A stretch of 64,000 bases of DNA, taken from NCBI GenBank assembly GCA_019359045.1, contig JAHHIA010000012.1, positions 124,001 through 188,000 on the forward strand, read 5' to 3'. The translations under genes were made by a program, and so were the position numbers. The stretch comes from Scytolyngbya sp. HA4215-MV1 (GTDB taxonomy: Bacteria > Cyanobacteriota > Cyanobacteriia > Leptolyngbyales > Leptolyngbyaceae). The notes below the pieces were generated by a model that had not been told where the DNA came from, made no database searches, and was given only the letters and a program-made list of their open reading frames with translations. The number at the start of each line of letters is the position of its first letter. The first letter of the stretch is position 1. Positions 35,170 to 42,877 of the stretch are shown one piece after another.

Positions 35170-35567
35170 CCCTTACTAGCATCGCTTTTTACTACTCTAA
35201 CCGTCAGATGCGAAATTTTCTCTAATGCTTGCAATTGTTGCTCCAACTGCTCTGGTGTTTGGTACTCCAGCTTGACATCTCCATACTCAATTCTCAGGGT
35301 CACTCCCACCATCCGGTTTTTTAGCCAGCCCAACACTGCCTGAACCTTTTTCAGGTCTACCTCTGCCTTGAGAAATCCTACATCAAACCCCGCTAACCCA
35401 CTTTTGCCGCCTTCTGGCACTTCTGTCGATCGCACCAGCTTTGCATCGTCTGCCAACCCCTCTTTTAGATCGGCAACCAGACGTTGAGAGTAGGTCTCCA
35501 GGTCATCCGGCTCTAATCCCAATCCGGCTGCGTTGAGATCGATAAATAGCTCAAGGGTTTCTGACAT
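35166..35567 (-). CDS. EACC1-like small protein paired with the caspase
   Basis: This 133-aa alpha/beta protein has no catalytic motif. It has a strand-rich start (L-E-L-F-I-D-L-N), a helix (residues 23-38), G-F-D-V-G-F-L-K-A-E-V-D, and a C-terminal V-T-L-R-I-E-Y-G-D-V-K-L-E-Y segment. Small proteins of this size and pattern encoded just upstream of caspase, trypsin or other effectors were described as effector-associated constant components (EACC) of bacterial conflict systems (Kaur, Burroughs, Iyer and Aravind; family knowledge). It overlaps the caspase gene by the ATGA quadruplet, so both are made together. The assignment to EACC1 rests on context and overall shape, not on a diagnostic motif. 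Confidence 0.6.
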   Translation of the reverse strand: MSETLELFIDLNAAGLGLEPDDLETYSQRLVADLKEGLADDAKLVRSTEVPEGGKSGLAGFDVGFLKAEVDLKKVQAVLGWLKNRMVGVTLRIEYGDVKLEYQTPEQLEQQLQALEKISHLTVRVVKSDASKG

Positions 35568-35701
35568 TGAAATCTTTTTTGAGATAGTTTTGTCAAAATT
35601 TTAGCCCTAGAAAGGCTTGATCAGCCAATGTTGCGATTCCCTGCCCTGTTTCCGGCAAAAAGGAATCTTAGTATTCGGGCTAAACCTTGACGATGCCCTT
35701 A

Positions 35702-35882
35702 GAGGTTGTTTGAAAAGGTATTCACTGTGATATTGAGCACTCAGAAATCCCCCCTAGCCCCCCTTAAAAAAGGGGGAACCGGACTCAAACTCCCCCTTTT
35801 TCTAGCGTTAGCGGCGCGAAGCGTGGGGATTTAGGGGGATCATATGATTTGCTGCTCACGATAGAACTTTAAAAACAACCTC
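35702..35882. mobile_element. MITE-like element, GAGGTTGTTT inverted ends, TTA target duplication
   Basis: GAGGTTGTTT at the left end and AAACAACCTC at the right end are inverted repeats flanked by TTA on both sides. The interior has the same CCCCCTAGCCCCC / CCCCCTTTTT...GGGGATTTAGGGGG core as the element at 32762-32930 but different ends. The 24-bp CTAGCGTTAGCGGCGCGAAG-type small repeat is inserted here in the right arm (about 35811-35834). No gene. Confidence 0.8.
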
Positions 35883-36017
35883 TTACAGGGTTTAACGGCT
35901 TGTCTCTCATAAAAAACGATCGCCCAACCTGTCTGCAACAGACAAACTGAGCGATCGCATCTTCTATTTAAGGACGAACTCAAGACTAATTTAAAACACT
36001 ACCAATAAACTGATTGC

Positions 36018-36401
36018 TCAAGCAGATTGCGGCTCAGGTTTAGGCGTAGATTTGCTCCGGGTCTTATTGCGACGACGAATCTGTTCGCTCTTGCGAACTC
36101 CCCCAGCGCCCTCATACTCGCTGCTGTTGCGACCAAACTTGGATGCAACTCCCAGCAACATGTGATCGCTCAAATCAGCCAGAGACTTCTCAAACTCCAG
36201 CATTTCCACATAGGATGAGTCGATCGTCGCCAGTAGCTGGTTATAGGCTTCCTGTCTAGCGCGCATCTCATCGATCGACGCCAGGAAATTGGTCAAAGTG
36301 TGGGCGTTCCCAAAGTCCAGATCAACACCTAAAGATTTCAGTCCAGCCGCTCGACGTTCGGCTTTTTCTAAGACAATGGAGCTTCGTTTTTTACGAGCCA
36401 T
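36018..36401 (-). CDS. Conserved cyanobacterial hypothetical protein
   Basis: This 127-aa protein is helical with basic ends. It has a central helix (about 40-85: F-L-A-S-I-D-E-M-R-A-R-Q-E-A-Y-N) and the motif Y-E-G-A-G-G-V-R-K-S-E-Q-I-R-R-R-N near residues 95-112 that recurs in cyanobacterial small proteins. No enzyme signature. The Lys/Arg-rich tail may contact nucleic acid. An imperfect CGATCGC/GCGATCG hairpin (35918-35957) lies downstream and may end it. No function is assigned. Confidence 0.65.
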   Translation of the reverse strand: MARKKRSSIVLEKAERRAAGLKSLGVDLDFGNAHTLTNFLASIDEMRARQEAYNQLLATIDSSYVEMLEFEKSLADLSDHMLLGVASKFGRNSSEYEGAGGVRKSEQIRRRNKTRSKSTPKPEPQSA

Positions 36402-36638
36402 ATTTGTGATGTCCCTGTCATCGCTTCATACTGTTCAAACTGAAATTTCCCGCTGTTACTTGAAATAATCTCAGCAAAATTATTGAAATTGTGGCAGACG
36501 ATCGCGTTGATTGCTCGGTATTTTCCAAGAGGATGCTGTGACTTCAAAACGCTGGGCGAGCATTGCTTCATGTCTGAAACGCTTATCAGATAAGACTTAC
36601 ATTACACAAAGGATGTCAGTCCTTTCAGATTAACGGTG

Positions 36639-36806
36639 AACCAGTTCTGGTTTACGGTTAAGCAGTTCTCATTTACGGTTAATGAGTTCTCATTCACGGT
36701 TAAGCAGTTCTCATTCACGGTGAATGAGTTCTCATTCACGGTAAAGCAGTTCTATTTCACGATAAAACAGTTCTCATTTACGGTTAACGAGTTCTCATTT
36801 ACGGTA
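36639..36806. repeat. 21-bp tandem repeat array (8 units)
   Basis: Eight 21-bp units of two alternating types (AAGCAGTTCTCATTCACGGT and AATGAGTTCTCATTYACGGT, each plus one base) encode heptads K-Q-F-S-F-T-V and N-E-F-S-F-T-V in a frame from 36636. Unit length and codon phase equal the array at 2668-2814, though the sequence differs. No spacers are present, so it is not CRISPR. It runs straight into a Uma2-like coding remnant. Confidence 0.85.
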
Positions 36807-36944
36807 AATGCGGAGGTGATTAACGGGTTAGGGGCGGGTATTGCGGCTGAATCCGTTGCCGGGACAATGGGTCGGTTCGCTACAGTACAGCCTGCGGGCG
36901 ATTTGCCTCTAGCAAGACGCTGCCAACGCTGCCTGCACGCTAAA

Positions 36945-37043
36945 ATCTTGCAACTGACCCAGCGACGGCTGACCATTACGCTGGATATGCCACCCTCTCG
37001 CCTGATCGTGGAAGTGGTTAGTCCCGGCAAAACCAACCGCAAT
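36945..37043 (+). pseudogene. Fragment of a Uma2 (DUF820) family gene
   Basis: Thirty-three codons read I-L-Q-L-T-Q-R-R-L-T-I-T-L-D-M-P-P and then L-I-V-E-V-V-S-P-G-K-T-N-R-N. This is the central strand-helix of cyanobacterial Uma2 proteins, where P-P-x-L-V-V-E-V-V-S-P is a hallmark including an active-site Glu. Both flanks have lost homology. It is fused in frame behind the 21-bp array, so a chimeric product of 144 residues is possible from 36636. Confidence 0.6.
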
Positions 37044-37097
37044 TCTCCTTCGGAAAAGCTATGCCAATGAGATGATCGCCACAAACGCGACAAACTC

Positions 37098-40000
37098 CTA
37101 ATCTTCAACCGCCCCCAATGCCAACAAAGAAGCCCTCTGCGCCTCCGTCAACCCCGTTGCACCTGTAATATTCATCCCCTCATAGGGTCTGGGTGCCCTT
37201 AAGATTGCCAAACACTCACCGGTCTTGACATCCCACAGGCGAATCGTTTGATCATCTGCCCCACTTGCGAGTATGGCTCCATCAGGGCTGAAAGTAACGA
37301 ACCATACCCGATTTGCATGACCTGGAAGAACGTGGAGGCATTGATGGGTGCTCACATCCCATAGACGAATCGTATGATCTGCACTGCCACTCGCGAGCAT
37401 TGCTCCATCAGAACTGAAAGCAACGGACCATACCCGATTTGCATGACCTTGCAGGATATAGAGACATTGATGCGTGCTCACATCCCACAGGCGAATTGTG
37501 TGATCTGCACTACCACTTGCTAGCGTGGCTCCATCAGGGCTGAAAGCAACGGACCATACCCAATTTGCGTGACCTTGCAGGACTTGGAGGCATTGATGCG
37601 TCTTCATATCCCATAGGCGAATCGTATGGTCTGCACTGCCACTCGCTAGCATTGCTCCATTGGGGCTGAAAATAACTGACCATACTCGATTTGCATGACC
37701 TTGCAGGACTTGGAGGCATTGATGGGTGCTCACATCCCACAGGCGAATCATGTGATCTGCACTACCACTTGCTAGCGTGGCTCCATCAGGGCTGAAAGCA
37801 ACGGATCGTACCGAATTTGTATGACCTTGCAGGACTTGGAGGCATTGATGGGTGCTCACATCCCACAGGCGAATTGTATGGTCGTCTGACCCACTCGCAA
37901 GCATGGCTCCATCGGAACTGAAAATAACTGGACACACCCAACTCGCATGACCTTGCAGGACGTGGAGGCATTGATGTGTACTCATATTCCATAGACGAAT
38001 CGTGTGATCTGCACTGCCACTCGCTAGCATGGCTCCATCAGGGCTGAAAGCAACCGACCATACCGAATTTGTATGACCTTGCAAGATATGGAGGCATTGA
38101 CGTGCTTTCACATCCCATAGACGAATCGTTTGATCTTCACTGCCACTGGCTAGCATGGCTCCATCAGGGCTGAAAGCAACTGACCACACCGAATTTGCAT
38201 GACCTTGAAGGACATGAAGGCATTGATGTGTACTCATATTCCACAGACGAATCGTATGGTCTGCACTGCCACTGGCTAGCATGGCTCCATCAGGGCTGAA
38301 AGCAACCGACCGTAACCAATTTGCGTGACCTTGCAGGATGCGGAAACATTGATGCGCGCTCACATGCCACAGACGAATCGTGTGATCTGCACTGCCACTC
38401 GCTAGCATAACGCCATCGGGGCTGAAAGCAACCGATCGTACAGAATTTGCATGACCTTGAAGGATTTGGAGGCATTGATGCGTACTAACATCCCATAGGC
38501 AGATCGTTTCATCATTACTGCCACTCGCGAGCATGACTCCATCAGGGCTGAAAGCAACGGACCATACCTGATCTGTATGACCTTGCAGGATATGGAGGCA
38601 CTGATGCCCTTTCACATCCCACAGACGAATCGTTTGATCTGCACTGCCACTCGCTAGCGTGGCTCCATCGGGGCTGAAAGTAACTGACCACACAGAATTT
38701 GCATGACCTTGCAGGACGTGGAGGCATTGATGCGTACTCGAATCCCACAGGCGAATCGTTTGATCATCTGACCCACTCGCGAACATGGTGCCATCGGGGC
38801 TGAAAGCCAGTGACCGGACCCAATCAGTATGTCCGCGATAGGTTATTAAGGATTGCCCATCTGCCACTTGCCAAACATGGATATTTCCATTGCTATCACC
38901 GGTTGCCAACAGTTGTCCATCCGGGCTAAAGGCAACAGCGAAAACGCTTCCAAACGTGTGGGTTAGGGCAGGACTAACAAAATGTGAGTTGGCGAAGTTA
39001 ATCGAATATAAATGCTTACGCTTGAGATATGCCTGACGAATAGTCAAGTGAGAAAAATTATGGTTTCTTGAATCGAAACTCAAATGACAGAACATGTTCA
39101 AGAGATTTCCGGCGATGTACCCTGAAGATAATTTTGGTTGGCTCCGCACAACTTGCAGCAGGGTTACTAGCTGTTTTTCTATCTGATCTAAGCTATCCAC
39201 GATCGGTTGTAAAATCAATCGAACTTGGGTTTCTCGCACATAGTCTTTTGCAGTTGCTTTAATCAGAGCATGACGATTGAAGAGCAAAATCTGTTGAGTT
39301 TGGATCTCCTGGGCAACTTGAGTAACAAACCTGTCCGTCACATACTCCATCACCACATTTTGCAGCGTAAACCCGTCGTCCACCCGTTCAATCAACGATC
39401 GTCGTCGCAAAGATTCCAGAATGGTTTGCAGATGTTGGGTGGAGATGGGTTCCAGCAAATCTTCCTGGAGTTCAGCCAGTTGCACAGGTTCTCGATTGAT
39501 GGCGAGCCAATACATCACCGATCGTCCTTCTGCCGATAAACGATCGAACTGTTCTTCCAGCACATCCCGAATATCGCCAAACACGATCGACCCCTGGGTG
39601 AGAAACTCGGTGATGTTGCCGCCGTAGAGGTCTTGAATGTTGGTCGCAGCAATTTTGAGCGCTAAGGGATTTCCGGCGTAGCGATCGAACACCACCTGCC
39701 ATTGCGGATCAGCAGCCGACAGTCCCTCTGCCCGAAAAATCTCCTGCCCATCCGTTGCTTCTAAACCTTGCAGGAGCAGCGATCGTACCGGACGATTGCG
39801 TCCCTCCTGCTTCGCCACCTCCTTCGGTTTTTCCCGACTGGTAATCACCAAACAACTCTGGTGCAGCGACTCCCCCACCCGTTGCAACAACGTGCCATAG
39901 CCTTCATACCCTTCCCGATACTGTCCCGCCTGGGTGCCCCCCTGCAAAATCGCTTCGGCATTGTCCAACACCAGCAAACAACGAGCCGCCTGGAGATAGT

Positions 40001-40643
40001 GAACGAGTTGAGTGACCGCTTCCCCCACCGTATTGGGCAAGTCTAGCTGTTGTTGATTCGAGAGAAATTTGATACAGTCCGCCAGGATTTTTTCCACAGG
40101 TGGCGCTTCCCGCAGACTGCGCCATAGGATGTACTGAAACTGGTTTTGAAGGGTTTGAGCCAGTTTTACAGATAAAGCGGTTTTGCCGATTCCACCCATG
40201 CCCAGTAGCGCAATCAGGCGACAGGGTTGGCTTTGCCGCTCCGTTGCAGCATCGCCCACAATCCAACCTGCCAGATCGGTTAACTCTTGCATGCGTCCGT
40301 AAAAGATAGAAACATCCGGTGCTTCTCCCCAATCGATGCGGGGCTCTCTGGTAGGTCTTTGCTCCCCTTGGGCAATGGACTTGCCGTAATCATCCTGGCA
40401 GAGTTCTAGGTTAAAGGCTTGAAAGAACCGTTCCAGCGTGCGACGATCGACCCGCTCCTCACCATCCAGAACTTTGGCGACGGTGCCTGCATCCAATTGG
40501 GTCAGAACCGCCAAGGCTTCGATCGTCAACTTTTCACCAAAGTTCTCCTGCTCCTCCCAGGCGGCGATCGCTGCTTGAAGTTTTTGCCGTCCAGCAGGCG
40601 TGAGTACAACCCCCCGTTTGCGTTTGGCTTGTCCTGAGGTCAT
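37098..40643 (-). CDS. NB-ARC STAND NTPase with 14 WD40 repeats
   Basis: This 1181-aa signalling ATPase has three parts. Residues 1-95 form an N-terminal HTH-like domain ([10 protein letters not shown], then [13 protein letters not shown]) of the kind found in cyanobacterial vWA-MoxR/STAND proteins. The NB-ARC has P-loop [10 protein letters not shown] (148-157) and L-V-L-D-N-A-E (Walker B, near 224-230). From about 562 to 1150 there are 14 WD40 units of 42 residues (G-H-A-N[11 protein letters not shown], then D-H-T-I-R-L-W-D-V), enough for two seven-bladed propellers. The propeller is expected to sense a ligand and release NB-ARC. No effector domain is recognisable. The unusually similar units suggest recent tandem duplication. 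Shares its N-terminal domain with the NB-ARC-TPR protein at 42878-45217. Confidence 0.88.
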   Translation of the reverse strand: MTSGQAKRKRGVVLTPAGRQKLQAAIAAWEEQENFGEKLTIEALAVLTQLDAGTVAKVLDGEERVDRRTLERFFQAFNLELCQDDYGKSIAQGEQRPTREPRIDWGEAPDVSIFYGRMQELTDLAGWIVGDAATERQSQPCRLIALLGMGGIGKTALSVKLAQTLQNQFQYILWRSLREAPPVEKILADCIKFLSNQQQLDLPNTVGEAVTQLVHYLQAARCLLVLDNAEAILQGGTQAGQYREGYEGYGTLLQRVGESLHQSCLVITSREKPKEVAKQEGRNRPVRSLLLQGLEATDGQEIFRAEGLSAADPQWQVVFDRYAGNPLALKIAATNIQDLYGGNITEFLTQGSIVFGDIRDVLEEQFDRLSAEGRSVMYWLAINREPVQLAELQEDLLEPISTQHLQTILESLRRRSLIERVDDGFTLQNVVMEYVTDRFVTQVAQEIQTQQILLFNRHALIKATAKDYVRETQVRLILQPIVDSLDQIEKQLVTLLQVVRSQPKLSSGYIAGNLLNMFCHLSFDSRNHNFSHLTIRQAYLKRKHLYSINFANSHFVSPALTHTFGSVFAVAFSPDGQLLATGDSNGNIHVWQVADGQSLITYRGHTDWVRSLAFSPDGTMFASGSDDQTIRLWDSSTHQCLHVLQGHANSVWSVTFSPDGATLASGSADQTIRLWDVKGHQCLHILQGHTDQVWSVAFSPDGVMLASGSNDETICLWDVSTHQCLQILQGHANSVRSVAFSPDGVMLASGSADHTIRLWHVSAHQCFRILQGHANWLRSVAFSPDGAMLASGSADHTIRLWNMSTHQCLHVLQGHANSVWSVAFSPDGAMLASGSEDQTIRLWDVKARQCLHILQGHTNSVWSVAFSPDGAMLASGSADHTIRLWNMSTHQCLHVLQGHASWVCPVIFSSDGAMLASGSDDHTIRLWDVSTHQCLQVLQGHTNSVRSVAFSPDGATLASGSADHMIRLWDVSTHQCLQVLQGHANRVWSVIFSPNGAMLASGSADHTIRLWDMKTHQCLQVLQGHANWVWSVAFSPDGATLASGSADHTIRLWDVSTHQCLYILQGHANRVWSVAFSSDGAMLASGSADHTIRLWDVSTHQCLHVLPGHANRVWFVTFSPDGAILASGADDQTIRLWDVKTGECLAILRAPRPYEGMNITGATGLTEAQRASLLALGAVED

Positions 40644-40900
40644 GGCAGATGTTCAGTGAGGAATTCAGAAACTGAAGTTAAGCCCCATTTCAGGAAGATA
40701 AATGGCGGTTCCCGATTTTAAGCCGATTCTATCGATTCTGGAGCTAAATTCTACAAACACTGAAAAGCAGACCAATTGGATGCTGGAAGCGTTTGCCTGA
40801 AAAAGGGTTAACTTCGGCACTAAACGCCTGGATTTTCCCTGGTTCAAAAGCGTTAGGACTCGCATACTGAGGACATCCAATCCCAGAAGGAGTTTCAGAA

Positions 40901-41152
40901 ATGAATCTGATTGTCGCCCCCGAAACCTTCGAGCTGTTCCCTCAAGTCGAACCCGGTAAAGTCGAGCAAACCATTACCCCCCAACAACCCGGACGCGTGC
41001 GATCGATGGCAACCTCCTGGCCCGCCCGCTTCTATGATGCAGCAGGGCAAACGATCGCCGTGCCCAATACTCCTGTACAAGTAGTCGGTAGAGTTGGCAT
41101 CACGCTGCTGGTCATGCCGATGGGTCATGCCGTCAGAGACTTGCGATCGTAA
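40901..41152 (+). CDS. NfeD-like OB-fold small protein
   Basis: This 83-aa protein matches the soluble OB-fold module of NfeD proteins: G-R-V-R-S-M-A-T-S-W-P-A-R-F-Y near 31-45 and P-V-Q-V-V-G-R-V-G-I-T-L-L-V near 58-71. It has no membrane or protease part. AAGGAG lies 9 bp before the ATG. NfeD modules work with SPFH membrane proteins (family knowledge). The small membrane protein at 41335 is downstream on the same strand and may be co-expressed. Confidence 0.75.
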   Translation: MNLIVAPETFELFPQVEPGKVEQTITPQQPGRVRSMATSWPARFYDAAGQTIAVPNTPVQVVGRVGITLLVMPMGHAVRDLRS

Positions 41153-41159
41153 GGGCAAC

Positions 41160-41188
41160 GCATACTCTACAGGAAGCAAGCTACGGGC
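41160..41188. repeat. Small dispersed repeat, copy 2 (inverse)
   Basis: Inverse copy of the repeat at 32653-32681 with two base changes. Begins 8 bp after the NfeD-like stop codon. Confidence 0.7.
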
Positions 41189-41230
41189 AAAGAACCTGGC
41201 TGGTTCTCACTCAATTTATGTCAATTCAGC

Positions 41231-41303
41231 GTAGGGGCGCAGCATTTGGCGCAAAACTCTTGCCGAGCCTGAAAATTGTTGCCCAAATGCTACGCCCTTC
41301 CAC
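41231..41303. repeat. MITE-like inverted repeat GTAGGGGCGCAGCATTTGG
   Basis: GTAGGGGCGCAGCATTTGG (41231-41249) is paired, with a few mismatches, by CCAAATGCTACGCCCTTCCAC (41283-41303). Such TAGGGGCG-type ends with short interiors are frequent non-coding elements in cyanobacteria. It lies between the NfeD-like gene and the small membrane protein. Confidence 0.6.
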
Positions 41304-41334
41304 GGGTTAACTATTGAATTAGGAGAAAACCATC

Positions 41335-41568
41335 ATGATCAAAGATTCTCATCAGCACGGCTGGCTGTTCCGGTTTGCCAGCCAGATGCTCAAATATGTT
41401 CTGCTAGGTCTGTTTGGACTGGGGATTGCCTGTCTAGTGTCGGCAGTGCTGGGAGTCTTCCCCCTGGTTGAAATTCTGATCAGCATCCTGGCTCAGGCAG
41501 TGCTTCGGATCATGGTTGTACTGGCATGTCTGTTAGCAATAGCTGTCGCTTTTGAGTCGGTTCGATAA
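41335..41568 (+). CDS. Small two-helix membrane protein
   Basis: This 77-aa protein has two hydrophobic helices (about 19-43 and 47-71). AGGAG lies 8 bp before the ATG. No known domain. It may belong with the NfeD-like protein at 40901, since NfeD partners are membrane proteins, but this is inference. Confidence 0.6.
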   Translation: MIKDSHQHGWLFRFASQMLKYVLLGLFGLGIACLVSAVLGVFPLVEILISILAQAVLRIMVVLACLLAIAVAFESVR

Positions 41569-41778
41569 GACAGCAAACTATGCCTCAGTCAGGTTTTACT
41601 AACTCACGTAAACTATGATTCTGCATTGACTCCCTTCAATTGTCTCGTATTTCATAGTCTCCCTGCGCTGGGCAAAATGGCTAATCAAGCAAATGAAGCA
41701 GGAGAGAGATGGAAAAAGGAGGCTAACGCTTGAATTTGATCAGGTATCAATTTGCTCCTATGGTTCAAATTTTCTATT

Positions 41779-41976
41779 TTATGCGGGGATTGAATACTCG
41801 ACAGCTCGTGGGTTTTCCATCTTTTTTGATGCATCCAGTATCTCTAAGCCAACAATGTTGCCAGCCTGATCATAGTCAAAGATTAAACCTGGCTTTTCTT
41901 CATCGCTCTCTTCAATTGCAGTATCACTAAAAATAATTCTCAAAATATCAACTTCAGGATCGTAAGTAATTTTCAT
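41779..41976 (-). CDS. DUF2283 family protein (antitoxin-like)
   Basis: This 65-aa protein has the DUF2283 pattern M-K-I-T-Y-D-P-E-V-D-I-L-R-I, then I-F-D-Y-D-Q-A-G-N-I-V-G-L-E-I-L-D-A-S. The upstream DUF4258 gene ends 2 bp before it on the same strand. The DUF4258-DUF2283 couple is widespread in cyanobacteria and is considered toxin-antitoxin-like on the basis of context. The biochemical role is not established. Confidence 0.85.
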   Translation of the reverse strand: MKITYDPEVDILRIIFSDTAIEESDEEKPGLIFDYDQAGNIVGLEILDASKKMENPRAVEYSIPA

Positions 41977-41978
41977 CG

Positions 41979-42233
41979 CTACCTCCAGTATTTTTGAATT
42001 CTGCTAGTTCGATAAACAGTGATGACAATGACAGGATCTACATCATCATTTACAATGACCCGCAATAAGAAAAGTTTTCCGCTACCAAAATCAATCTGAG
42101 ACTGATATATCTTTCTACCCTCACGTTCGGGAATAACTTGCTGAGGATGAGCTAAAACAGACTCAACTAGAGTAAGAGGAATCCCTCTCTGACGTATCTC
42201 TTCTTGAGCATGACGAGTTAACCTATATTTCAT
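41979..42233 (-). CDS. DUF4258 family protein (toxin-like partner)
   Basis: This 84-aa protein is a small alpha/beta fold similar to RelE/BrnT-like toxins. It has R-L-T-R-H-A-Q-E-E-I-R-Q-R-G-I at the start, V-L-A-H-P-Q-Q-V-I-P-E-R-E-G-R-K-I-Y-Q-S, and a C-terminal V-I-V-I-T-V-Y-R-T-S-R-I. The His and Arg residues typical of the family are present. It precedes the DUF2283 gene by 2 bp. The HicB-like gene lies 33 bp upstream on the same strand. Confidence 0.85.
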   Translation of the reverse strand: MKYRLTRHAQEEIRQRGIPLTLVESVLAHPQQVIPEREGRKIYQSQIDFGSGKLFLLRVIVNDDVDPVIVITVYRTSRIQKYWR

Positions 42234-42266
42234 GAATTACGATTATCTGATTATCTTCTTAGCTCC

Positions 42267-42482
42267 TCATCCTTGTTGTAGGCAGATTGATTTTTTTGGT
42301 TCAGGAATGGGGTTGCCTTCTGTTTTTGCCACGTCTAACCAGGCTTGTTTGGCATTTAGCACTTCACGCAAGGCTTCTTCCTTAGTTTCACCGAAGGCAG
42401 AACAATATTTCAAATCAGGAATGTCAGCAATATAACCTCCATCTTCTGCGCTGTAAAAAATATTGATGTGATATGCGTTCAT
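42267..42482 (-). CDS. HicB-like antitoxin (orphan)
   Basis: This 71-aa protein has the partial RNase H-like HicB fold: Y-H-I-N-I-F-Y-S-A-E-D-G-G-Y-I-A-D-I-P-D-L, then F-G-E-T-K-E-E-A-L-R-E-V-L-N-A. HicB antitoxins neutralise HicA mRNA interferases (family knowledge), but no HicA gene lies within 200 bp on either side. This HicB also lacks the C-terminal HTH seen in longer forms. It is an orphan, or works with the DUF4258 protein. Confidence 0.8.
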   Translation of the reverse strand: MNAYHINIFYSAEDGGYIADIPDLKYCSAFGETKEEALREVLNAKQAWLDVAKTEGNPIPEPKKSICLQQG

Positions 42483-42549
42483 GACTCATTCTCTAGCGTT
42501 AGTAAATATTACTCAATCAAGGCTCTACGTCTCCATTCGATAGCAATTC

Positions 42550-42606
42550 CTAATCTTCTACAGCTAAACCTTCAACACGATTGAATTCTTGAGTATTGTG
42601 CTTCAC
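42550..42606 (-). pseudogene. Remnant of vapC (PIN-domain toxin) C-terminus
   Basis: GTG at 42606 overlaps the TGA of the upstream antitoxin gene. The 18 codons read V-K-H-N-T-Q-E-F-N-R-V-E-G-L-A-V-E-D. N-T-x-E-F-x-R-V-x-G-L-x-V-E-D is the conserved end of VapC PIN toxins (usually preceded by L-V-T). The rest of the toxin, with all catalytic Asp residues, is deleted. Confidence 0.6.
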
Positions 42607-42854
42607 TTCAACTCTTCTCGCATCTCATATTCTCCCTGCTCTGAACGAACCAGGGGTTCACCCTCCCAGCTACCAATCACCTCATCAAAAAAACCTGCCA
42701 TCCAGCGTGTGTGTTCTGGTTTTTCTATTTCAGGTTTAGCAAAAGGTTGAATAATCACCATCACTTCCAATTCGGTGTTGGTTATGCCTATAGGAACTTG
42801 CAAATTGAGAATTCCATCTGCGCCCACATGAGAACGAAACGATACACTTTTCAT
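42603..42854 (-). CDS. VapB-like antitoxin, partner deleted
   Basis: This 83-aa protein has a short beta-strand N-terminus like the cyanobacterial antitoxins paired with PIN toxins (S-F-R-S-H-V-G-A-D-G-I-L-N-L-Q-V-P), then E-V-M-V-I-I-Q-P and a C-terminal toxin-binding arm W-M-A-G-F-F-D-E-V-I-G-S-W. Only 18 codons of vapC survive immediately downstream, so it is an orphan antitoxin. An intact pair would have the usual stop-start overlap, which is preserved here. Confidence 0.7.
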   Translation of the reverse strand: MKSVSFRSHVGADGILNLQVPIGITNTELEVMVIIQPFAKPEIEKPEHTRWMAGFFDEVIGSWEGEPLVRSEQGEYEMREELK

Positions 42855-42877
42855 CTCAAACCTCCATTCCTAATTTC

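Noticed and set aside
36639-36806. CRISPR array
   Set aside because: Units are contiguous without unique spacers, the unit is 21 bp in coding phase, and no cas gene is in the window.
40895-41179. A 94-codon minus-strand frame opposite the NfeD-like gene
   Set aside because: The plus-strand frame has a good ribosome site and a clear NfeD pattern; the minus frame is its shadow.
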